A DNA stretch of 10,976 bases from Acanthamoeba lenticulata (lineage: Eukaryota; Discosea; Longamoebia; Acanthamoebidae). Where the stretch lies: positions 1 through 10,976 of the forward strand of contig NAVB01000973.1 in assembly GCA_002179805.1 (NCBI GenBank), read 5' to 3'. The notes below the pieces were generated by a model that searched no databases, was not told the origin of the DNA, and saw only the letters and a list, made by a program, of their open reading frames with translations. Every line of letters begins with the position of its first letter. Position 1 is the first letter of the stretch. Below are positions 1 through 7,226 of this stretch, piece after piece. The translations under genes were made by a program, and so were the position numbers.

Positions 1-2562
1 CGGTGGCATCGATGAAGGAGCGTGCGTTCGGAACCGCACTGAGAGCGGGGGGTGGGTGACGCAGGAGCGCAAAAAGGTCGGAGGTCGTCCGCAGGTAGAT
101 GTACTGAGCGCCCGGTGCTGCGATACATGCCCGCAAACGGGGGGCTCGATTGGCCCGCAGATGCTGCCACGCTGCCTGTCATGCATAGAAAGGAGCGTCC
201 ATGCAGGGAATGTTAGGCAGGAGAAGCAGCGCATCATCCCACCGCCGCTGGCGTGATCATGACCGTGATCATTAGCATCACCATCACCCTACCGTGGTAC
301 TGGTTGAGGGATTGGGAAAGAGAAGGGGGGGGGGCGAGAAGTGGACGAGTTCGGGGGAGGAGGGGGGATGGTAGTCGGGTGGGCGATCCATTGCACCCTC
401 CCCCTCCAAACCCTTCCGCCTCCCAAGAGCTCGGGGGCAAGTTTGGTTGGTTGGTTGGTTGGTTGGTTGGTTGGTTGGTTGGTTGGTTGGTTGGTTGGTT
501 GGTTGGGGGAAGAGTAGATGAAGCTGTGAGCGCGGATTTCTGTACCTCGCGAACGTGGCGGACACGAGAGGGCGGCGACGCGACGCGACTCGGCTGGTTG
601 AGGTATTGCTCCTTCTCCGTTCCCGCCGCTGCCGCGAATTGGGTTTTGTCGGCCAACGGGGAGCGAGCAGCAAGTGGGCAGGAGTGAGCAGGTGCGACCC
701 AGTACTCTGCGATGCGAGAGCGAAAAAGAGAGAGGGAGAGAGAGAGAGAGAGAGAGGAGAGAGAAAGAAGGGGAGGAATACCGAGAACGAGAAGCAGGTC
801 CGAGTAAAGATCGAACGCCACCGGTGTGGCGCCGTTATCAACGGCCAGATAGGTGCAGCTGTCCAGCGGGGGCACGGCATTGAGCCTGGTCAAGCACACG
901 CGACGTTCCCCTCCAGACCATCATTGTCAGAAGAGGGACGGACCGAAGGAGGGAGGAGGAGGAGGAGAAGAAGAAGGCAAAGTTGTCGTTGATTATTGGC
1001 CTCAGAACTACTGCATAACAGTAGGGCAGGATGATCTAGCGGGCCCGTACCTCAGGATCTCCTCAGCAAGACGCGCGCCTAGCAAAACCACGCCGGTGTA
1101 CACGTAGGCCGTGTCCGGGCCTTCGCCCACGAGAGCGCCCTTGTCGTGCAGGGTGGGGAGACTCTGCTGGTAGAGGATGGTTTCCACCTGCCGAGAACCA
1201 ATACCGTTTCAGGACGCGACCAACAACAACAACAAGAAGAAGAAGAAGGCCGCGACACCCACAAAGGAGTGCGGTGGTGGGCGAAGATCAGACATTCTCA
1301 AGGTCACCAACGGGTCTGCCCCCCCCCCACACATCGGAATGGAGGACGGGCTGGGAGAGAGGCACACCTCGCGGTGGGGATCGAGAGCTTCCGTGGCCAA
1401 CTTGGGAGCCGGTGAACGCAAAAGGCACACGCCATGAAGCGGGGCGAGGTGGACAGGCGCTTGCACGGCCACTAGGGTGGCGCACTCGGCGGACGCGTGG
1501 CCAAGCTGGCCTTCAGCAGCAGGGGGCATCACCAGGAGCGCCTCCGTGCTCGCTACCACGACTCCGCAAGTCAGCCCTGTGTTGTTGACCCCCTCCCGCC
1601 CCCACACATCCCCGCGCCACCCAGTAGCGCACTGATCAGAGACGCAGACCACAACACACACCTACTAGCGAGAGAGAGAGAGAGAGGGAGAAGACAGACA
1701 GACAGAGATATATACAGCAATGTTCTCCTCCTCCTCCTCCTCTTCCTCCTCTTCCTCCTTGTACTCGGAGAGGGAAGGGGGGAAGGGAAAGGGGGAAAGA
1801 GAGAGAGAGAGAGAAAGATGGAATAGTGCACCTTGACAAAGACGGGCTAGTCCGGCCAGGAGCAGGTCGATGACAGCCAGCGCGTCGGCCTGAGGGCGGG
1901 TCGAATCACTGGCGCCAGGAGCTGGAGAGCCTTCTTCGGGGAGATGAGTGTGAACAGAATTCGAGAAACCGAGAGGAAGTAAGGCGAGCGCTTTCGGCAC
2001 AGGCTCTGCGGCAGGAACGCGTGGGCGATCACGTCCTCCCAGATGAATGATGGCCAGCAGTCCTGCATCCCCCAAACAAAGAAGAAGAAAAAAAACTCTC
2101 CACGCGTTGGCTGGTAGGCCCCTTGCCAGGGAGGGCGGCTAAGGAAAAAAGTCGCAAGGCCCGTACCTCGCTGCATAACTTGACTCTCGACGAAGCTGTA
2201 GCCCTCTTGCGCGGACAAGTGCTGGGCCCCACCCGTCATCGTGAGCGTAATAGAACGGAGTAAAAGTTTACTCGAGTTGTTACCTCAGCCAGGACGAGAA
2301 GGGCGTTGAGAGTGACTGCCCCTGAACCAAGAGCAGCTGAAACAGATGGAGGAGAGATGAAGTCGGGAGCGGCGACGAAAGTGGTGCTGGTGGCAAGTCC
2401 CAGGTGGTCGCCCTCTAGGCCAGAGAAGGAACGCTCTTGTCGCTGGCGAAGGGCAGCCACAGCCTCCGCTACGTCTGCCTGTGCTCCCGTCAGAGCTACA
2501 GCACGCCAAACCGCCTTGGGCGGTCCTGCAAGTGGAGAAAGCGCTGCTGGCGTATCCATCAT
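1..2562 (-). CDS. L-fucokinase / GDP-fucose pyrophosphorylase family protein, N-terminal part (partial, runs off left edge)
   Basis: The spliced product (about 450 residues visible) matches the N-terminal 'fucokinase' domain of animal FCSK and plant FKGP, which act in cytosolic salvage of L-fucose to GDP-fucose. Exons: 2562-2284, 2221-2167, 2062-1832, 1576-1368, 1187-1051, 885-782, 706-546, 175-1; all phases agree. Family landmarks are a glycine-rich nucleotide-binding-like block (LGSGAVTLNALLVLAEHLSA, from residue 78, crossing intron 1), LAIIHLGGRD (exon 3), and VPPLDSCTYLAVDNGATPV (exon 6), which strongly resembles PPLDACTYLGLDSGARPV of human FCSK. The start is the first of two adjacent ATGs; the segment after it aligns with the FCSK N-terminus. 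The family is usually about 1000-1080 aa, so the GHMP-kinase half should lie left of the window. Kinase-only versus bifunctional enzyme cannot be told from this part. The first intron is only 62 bp. The last visible intron (176-545) is the longest and least certain. Confidence 0.88.
176..545 (-). other. Inferred intron 7 of the fucokinase-family gene (370 bp)
   Basis: Donor GAG|GTACAG lies at 546/545 and acceptor CATGACAG|GCAGCG at 176/175. Both are phase 0 and join to an exon encoding AAWQHLRANRAP, which resembles the LWRELR segment of FCSK. The intron holds a (TTGG)n tract, G-rich sequence and short GATCAT/CATCACCATCACC reiterations. No other gene is seen in it. The reading frame leaving exon 7 stays open to about 234, so the boundary rests on homology, not on a stop codon. 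Confidence 0.65.
443..506. repeat. (TTGG)16 tetranucleotide microsatellite
   Basis: An uninterrupted run of 16 TTGG units (CCAA on the gene's sense strand) lies inside the last visible intron of the fucokinase-family gene. Translated in the sense frame it would give Pro-Thr-Asn-Gln repeats, but this is probably intronic. Confidence 0.97.
728..770. repeat. GA-rich simple repeat (sense-strand CT tract of an intron)
   Basis: Interrupted (GA)n, read as (CT)n on the minus sense strand. It lies inside the 75-bp intron 707-781 between exons 6 and 7 of the fucokinase-family gene, just before its acceptor CATCGCAG, so it probably serves as the polypyrimidine tract. Confidence 0.9.
1221..1248. repeat. 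CAA/GAA trinucleotide repeat in an intron
   Basis: A run of CAA units followed by GAA units (TTC/TTG on the sense strand) lies within intron 1188-1367 of the fucokinase-family gene. It is pyrimidine-rich on the sense strand, upstream of the acceptor TTCTCGGCAG. Confidence 0.9.
1668..1817. repeat. Cluster of GA, CTCCTC and GA simple repeats in an intron
   Basis: Within intron 1577-1831 of the fucokinase-family gene there are (GA)n at about 1668-1688, CTC/CTTCCTC runs at about 1724-1760, and another (GA)n at about 1797-1815. Unlike the other introns, the central block is purine-rich on the sense strand, so polarity flips within one intron. Confidence 0.9.
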
Positions 2563-2652
2563 CGCTGTGTGTGTGCAAGGAGTTCTCCTTGTGACTGGAA
2601 AGGACGCCCTTTTCTTCTTGTTTTTTTTTCTTTATTTTCTTGATCGTCTGTT

Positions 2653-2658
2653 TTTATT
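2653..2658 (-). terminator. Possible polyadenylation signal AATAAA for the zinc-finger gene
   Basis: AATAAA on the minus strand about 20 nt after the zinc-finger gene stop codon. A second copy is at 2631-2636. Both lie in the 115-bp gap (2563-2677) before the fucokinase-family start. This is a motif match only, and the region is T/A-rich, so chance matches are easy. Confidence 0.4.
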
Positions 2659-2677
2659 CGCGACACCCGCGGGGGGT

Positions 2678-3978
2678 TCAGGGCTGGGGCTGGGACTGGG
2701 ACTGGGACTGGAACTGCTGTGGGACTTCCCTTGCGGCCGAACATTTGCGGCAGTGCGTGCGGGAGGCAAAGTTCAGGTCGTTGCACTTGGGGCAGAACCA
2801 GTCGCCTGGAGGAGGAGGAGGAAAAGGAGAGGGAAGAAAACAGACACACACGTTAAGCGTGAGCTCAACTGCGCCCGGTGGAAGCACTGCCAAAATGGTA
2901 CCAGGCTTGATGCCGAGCACGGTTGTCGATGCACTGCGCGGCGAGCCACACTGCCGACACGAGTTGCGAGACGCAAAATTCAGGTGGGCGCAGCTCGGGC
3001 AATGCCAGTCGCCTGCCGTGGGGAGAGAGAACGAGAGGAGGGGGAACGGTCAGCGGAGGCGGTAGCTGGCGTGAACGAGAAGCGGAAGAAGAGTGGCGGG
3101 CATACCGGGCTTCACGTTGGAGGGGATCTGAGCCTGAGCATACATCATGCGAAGGGAGGGATCCATGCCAGCCGGATGAGGTGTGTTGCACTTGCGACAG
3201 GCGGTACGGGCAGCGAAGTTGAGGTCCTGGCACGCCGGGCAGAACCAGTCACCTGGCTTGGTCCCTATGGTCGGGTCCGAGAATGGCGGGTGGGGTGCGT
3301 TGCACTTGCGGCACAACTGTCGCGAGGCAAAGTTGAGCTCGGTGCACGCAGGACAAAACCAGTCCCCCGGCTTTACATTCTGCAGAATCACAGGAATCGC
3401 ACACGAGACAGGATTGAGACCGTGTGTGATCTTGATAATGGATGTGGTGCTGGCTACAAGCCCAGTTGCAGGAAAACTTGGGGATGGGCAGGGGAGGAGG
3501 AGAAACATACGCCCGCTCGGCCCATCATCTGCGCCAGGGCAGCTTGCTGTTGATAGACAAGGGCGTGTTGCATTGCGGCAGCTTGCAACTGTTCTTGCAT
3601 GGCCTTGAACGCCTGAATTTGTTGCATGGCTTGAAGAGCTAGCGCTTGATCGTCGGGTCCTCCTTCACCCCCCGGCAAGTCCACCGAACCAGCGCCACCG
3701 CCCCCACCACGGCTTGAATTAGTATCTCCAGCTCCTGCGCCCACCACACCCGGCTGTTGTAGTTGGTGGTGTTGAAGGTGTGGATGGCCTGGTGGCTGTA
3801 AGGCCGCTTGTGCATCGCCCATGTGGTGGGGGTAGAGATGCGAGGGAGCGCCATAGGCGGAGGAAGCAGCTAGGAACGGGTCGGGGCGAAAAGAGTTACA
3901 CTTGCGACACACTTGGCGCGAGGCGAAGTTCAAGTCATGACAGTAGTGGCAAAGCCAATCACCAGACCTTATCTCCAT
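2678..3978 (-). CDS. Five-fold RanBP2-type zinc-finger protein, probable RNA-binding protein (326 aa)
   Basis: Exons 3978-3511, 3379-3106, 3012-2902 and 2805-2678 join in phase to give 326 aa starting MEIRSGDWLC. There are five RanBP2-type fingers with pattern W-x-C-x2-C-x3-N-x6-C-x2-C; the cysteines begin at about residues 10, 165, 203, 252 and 289. Each has GDW, an LNF motif and a conserved Arg (LNFASR or LNFAAR). This resembles fingers known to bind single-stranded RNA (ZRANB2, FUS, and plant GDWxCxxCxxLNF proteins), so RNA binding is the likely role; the target is unknown. Residues about 30-156 are low complexity: His/Pro/Gln/Gly-rich, then a Gln/Ala/Met-rich stretch that may be helical. 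The tail ends in QSQ/QPQ repeats. Introns 2 and 3 split the same Gly codon before DW (KP-G|GDW, phase 1), making finger 4 a symmetric 111-nt exon. An upstream start is possible but not needed. Confidence 0.9.
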
Positions 3979-4024
3979 GCTTTGTCGTCTGTTTACAAGA
4001 AGAAAAAGAAGAAGGCGTGATAAA

Positions 4025-4030
4025 TTTATT
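4025..4030 (-). terminator. Possible polyadenylation signal AATAAA for the KNL1-like gene
   Basis: AATAAA on the minus strand, 70 nt after the KNL1-like stop codon, in the 121-bp gap (3979-4099) before the zinc-finger gene start. The gap is also the only space available for the promoter of the zinc-finger gene. Motif match only. Confidence 0.45.
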
Positions 4031-4069
4031 TTTGTGCGCGTTCTGGTCCGGATGAAAAAAAAGGAATTT

Positions 4070-4090
4070 GCCGGCCATACAATGACCGGC
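4070..4090 (-). other. Stable stem-loop just downstream of the KNL1-like stop codon
   Basis: On the minus strand, GCCGGTCAT and ATGGCCGGC flank a 3-nt loop TGT. All nine pairs form in RNA, including one G-U. The hairpin starts 9 nt after the stop codon and is followed by T8 (4055-4062) and an AATAAA. It would lie in the 3' UTR. Its function is unknown. Confidence 0.7.
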
Positions 4091-4099
4091 AGAGTTCCT

Positions 4100-6937
4100 T
4101 CAGAGGGCAAGGAGGGATCGTGAGAGGCGGGTGAACAGGCCATGGCTCGGGGCGGTCGTGTGCCGCTCCACAAGGCGCGTTGCAGCCTCAACCACGTCGC
4201 TGGGGCCAAATGACGAGGAGAGCTGCCAAGCGAGGCCGGCGTACGGAAACCCAAAGTCGAGGTTGCTAAAGCGGAGCGAGAATCGCACCCCGCGATGAAG
4301 GAGGGAGAACGCGAGGTGCACAGAACAAGCGCCTTGGGCTGTGAAACGTTCGATGAGCAGATGAGGAGATAGGCGTTCCGCACACGACAGGTCATGAAGA
4401 AGGATCTGCACTCGGCACAAGCGGAATGTCACTTCCTCTAGCACGGGGCGCAGTTGCTCCATCGTTGTCAACTGCTGCAGCAAAGCCTGCACGTTGATGC
4501 CCTTGATCAAACCTATCACAAACGGATCCGCGGCTTGTCCGCCCATCGTTTCCGCTGACGCCAGGCGAGCTCCTGTTACTGCTAGTGCGTGTGTCAGTGC
4601 TGTTGTACAACAGCTAAAATTCGAAAGAGAGGGAAGAGAGAGAGAGAGAGAGAAGAGAGCGAAGAGAGCAAGAGTGAGTCCGGAAGAGGAGGTGTGTTCG
4701 CACTCATCACGTGCGCCTGCTCGTCGGTTGAGGGCCCAGGAGCGAGCCCGAGAGTGAGGACGTGTGGTCGCAGCGGAGCCTGGGCTTTGAACAACAGCGC
4801 AACTTCTGTGGCCGTGTAGGATCTCAGCTGCCACAGCGTCAGGCCTCGTAGGATATCATACATGTCTGCATTTCCCAACACCCCCAGTCGGTTACTCTTC
4901 GTGTGCGTGGCGAGCGAGGTGCAACGACGTGCGTAGCGCGCAGGACTGCCATCGCCGGACGTACCTTGTTGCTCCGCGGTGTTTAGCTGGAGGGTTGCGG
5001 TTCGGGTGGCGACTGAGGTCTTGTGTTGAGTGATGAGGGACACCAGTTCGTCATGCTCCTCATTCAGCAGCTGAGCCTGCGTCAAGATGAAGGCGGGGAT
5101 GGAGTCTTGAGACAGTCCTTCTCGAAACCGCATGTGGTAGCGGTGTAGTGATGGTGATGAATACATGTTGGTGCAGTGCCGAGTTGAAGCTCTGCTCCAC
5201 GTCGTTATACCAATGTTGCACGACCGCCTGCGCCTGTAGGGTGGATTTCCTCGTGGCCGCCCGAGAGAAACCTGGACGCGGGTATCATTGTTGGTCGTAT
5301 TCGTGGGGTTAACAGTGGCCCTCAACCCACACGTCTACCCCATCGGGGGGGGGGGAGCTCTTGCTCACCTTCCGAAAGTTTGCTGCGGGTGCTCGACGAG
5401 GCTGATGCGATCTGCTCTTCCAGATCCTTGGCGTGCAGTTCAGTTGGCTTGGTCAGCTCCGATAGCGTGTCGCAGCCCTGTCAACCGAACGCAATCACAC
5501 ACACGGTAGGGAGACAGAGGAAAGCACGCGTGTCGCTTAGAAGTGTGGACTTCAAGGTCCAGAAAGACAAAAGAAGGAGAGTAAAGAGGAGGAGGAGACA
5601 AGCCACCCACTGCTTGCGCTCCATCTCGGTCAGGAGAACGGCGTCGCGGAGTTTGGCGAGCAGCAAGAGTTCTGGACCATCTGCAGTAATGACATCGACA
5701 TTGACAGTGGCGTGACGTGACGTGTTAGAAAATGAATTTCTTCCCGTCAGCAAACAGCACGTCGTAGCAGAAACGAGTGACCACGCGTACCCCGCAAGGG
5801 CGACGCCAGCGATAAGCGAGCAACGTCCGTGGCGGTCTCCTCCATCACCGCCGTGAGGTCCATAGTCGTGGAGAAGGCGATGGTGTGATTCTCATCATTG
5901 CTACCGTTGTCCTGTAGTGACTGGTCCTCAATGAGGTGGTCATGATGCGCGTTCTCTGGGCCCTCAGATACGACAGTAGAATCGCCAATAGTGAGGTCCA
6001 TCGTTTCATCGATCCGCATCGTTTCGTTGCCGATCGCACCAGCAGTGCCAGAAGGAGTGGGAGCCTCCTTCATGTAGTCATCTACCTCGGGGCAGCTGGG
6101 AAGATGGTGTGCGCACGAAAGAGTGTCGATCTGCTCCACGGAGTCCAAGTCCTGGGAGAGCGGAGTCGTCAGGTCCATTGTTGTGTCGAAAACGAGAGTG
6201 CGGTCCTCGGGAGCCACAAGCGACGTGCGCGAAGAACCTCCTCGGACCGATGAGCGGCGGCGGCGGGCAATGCGACGCGGAGAGGCGGTGCTGGGTGCAT
6301 CAGAGGCGGCGCGCAGTAGAGGAGGACGCTGTTGTCGTTCAACGCTCGTCTCCTTTTCTTCATGGACAGGAGGGGAGGAAGGAGAAAAGGACGACGGCCG
6401 AAAGACGAAGGCGTCCGTCGCAACGCCGGTGAGGTCAAGAGATTCATTAAGGATGACAGTACGAGATAGTGGTGGTGACGTGGCGCTATCATGACGACGA
6501 GGAGGCGAGGTGAAGGTGTCTGTGGCAACTTGCGTCAGATCCATGGACTCGTCGAGGAACCGGTGGGTGCGATCAGCAACAGGGGAAGAAGACGCCGCCA
6601 GACTAATGTTGGGAGAATCGTCCAGCGAATGTTGAAAGGATCCTCCCTTAAGAGGCATGGTGAGGTCCTCGGTGATGTTGCAGCTCCTTCGTCTCGCCTT
6701 AGTGTTGCTTCGGCAGTTGGGAGTGCGATTCTCCTTGTCATCGGGAAGAAAGACACTTTTCTTCGCCCCCTTAAAGACAGGGGATGCTGGGCTGGACGGC
6801 GGGATGGCCTCGTCTTTGTTGAAGAACTTGAGATTAACCTTGCTGGAGAAGCTTACGCGACGTGCCTTGCTCGGCAAGCCAAAGTCTCCTCCGCCGCTCT
6901 TCTTCAATATAGAGTCGCGTCTCCTTGTGCGTTGCAT
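4100..6937 (-). CDS. KNL1: KNL1/Spc105/Spc7-like outer-kinetochore scaffold (about 727 aa)
   Basis: Exons: 6937-5791, 5680-5607, 5477-5369, 5271-5165, 5076-4965, 4865 to about 4704, and about 4572 to 4100. Start is the ATG giving MQRTRRRDSILKK. Residues 9-12 are SILK and 27-30 RVSF, the PP1-docking pair of KNL1, each preceded by basic residues as in Aurora-type sites (RRDS, RRVS). MELT-like motifs are at 90-93 (EDLT), 132-135, 167-170 (LDLT), 254-257, 313-316 and 359-362; the others read MDLT. In known KNL1 proteins, Mps1-phosphorylated MELT repeats bind Bub3-Bub1. Residues about 384-516 are rich in Leu, Glu and Gln, as expected for a coiled coil. Residues about 518-727 resemble the C-terminal RWD region that docks to Mis12/NDC80 (LTLWQLRSYTATEVALLF; GVRFSLRFSNLDFGFP). 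It is short against human KNL1, closer to fungal Spc105/Spc7. The last intron boundary is uncertain: a phase-1 donor at 4704 (or phase 0 at 4711) with several possible acceptors at 4572-4600. Confidence 0.9.
4625..4670. repeat. GA-rich simple repeat in the last KNL1-like intron
   Basis: Interrupted (GA)n, a (CT)n tract on the sense strand, upstream of TTTTAG and several further AG sites at the start of the last KNL1-like exon. It is a probable polypyrimidine tract. Confidence 0.85.
5852..6670 (-). repeat. Array of six MELT-like coding repeats
   Basis: The repeats lie in exon 1 of the KNL1-like gene at 6659-6670 (EDLT), 6533-6544 (MDLT), 6428-6439 (LDLT), 6167-6178, 5990-6001 and 5852-5863 (all MDLT). 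The last five share an upstream Thr five to eight residues before the core, then a hydrophobic position (RTHRFLDES, RTVILNES, RTLVFDTT, ETMRIDET, HTIAFSTT). Spacing is irregular (35 to 87 residues) and the linkers are Ser/Pro-rich, as expected for a disordered scaffold. Confidence 0.9.
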
Positions 6938-7226
6938 CTTCCAACTTGTGGCAATCAACCGGCAGGCGGCACGTTGGATCTTCTCACCATGAACGTTTGG
7001 CCTTCCCGCGTTTATTGGACTTTGGCGCCTTTTCCCGTTGGCGCCACAAGAGGCAGAAAAAACCAACGGTCAGCCAAGGGAAAAAGGGAAAAATTCAATC
7101 AAATGACAGGAACGGTTCCTTGCCCTGTGTATGTATGTACAGCAGCCCACATGGCACACTTACACGGCGTCCAGCGTGGAGCTTGGCTTTGTTGATGGGG
7201 GGGGGGTTGGTGGTGGGCCAGTTCGC
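6938..7226 (-). promoter_or_regulatory. KNL1-like promoter / CLASP 3' region with an E2F-type site
   Basis: This 289-bp gap separates the CLASP stop codon from the KNL1-like start. TTTGGCGC, an exact match to the E2F consensus TTTSSCGC, is at 7021-7028, 84 bp upstream of the KNL1-like ATG. The 8-mer TTGGCGCC recurs at 7022-7029 and 7038-7045, with near-match TTTCCCGT between (7031-7038). Minus-strand CCAAT (7014-7018) sits beside it. The overlapping AATAAA (7011-7016) could instead be a CLASP poly(A) signal. A G-homopolymer lies near 7196-7206. No other gene is seen. Regulation is inferred from motifs only. Confidence 0.5.

Noticed and set aside
443..506. CRISPR array or protein-coding tandem repeat
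   Set aside because: It is a simple tetranucleotide run with no spacers, inside an inferred intron of a nuclear gene.
2306..3553. Longest plus-strand reading frame (415 codons)
   Set aside because: It runs antisense to the fucokinase exon 1 and the zinc-finger exons and crosses their inferred introns and the intergenic gap. Its sequence shows no recognisable domain, while the minus strand gives five clear zinc fingers.
5345..5355. Poly-G/C homopolymers (also near 1320, 7198 and 8250) as functional elements or frameshift sites
   Set aside because: All fall in inferred introns or untranslated gaps. They are common in repeat-rich genomes and prone to length error in sequencing, and do not affect the coding models.
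6938..7066. N-terminal extension of the KNL1-like frame by 43 codons
   Set aside because: It would start at TTG, not ATG. The first ATG is at 6937, directly before the SILK block, and the extension would run through the E2F/CCAAT region.
6491..7195. Plus-strand reading frame of 234 codons
   Set aside because: It is antisense to KNL1-like exon 1, which carries SILK, RVSF and MELT motifs, and to the promoter gap. No family features are seen.
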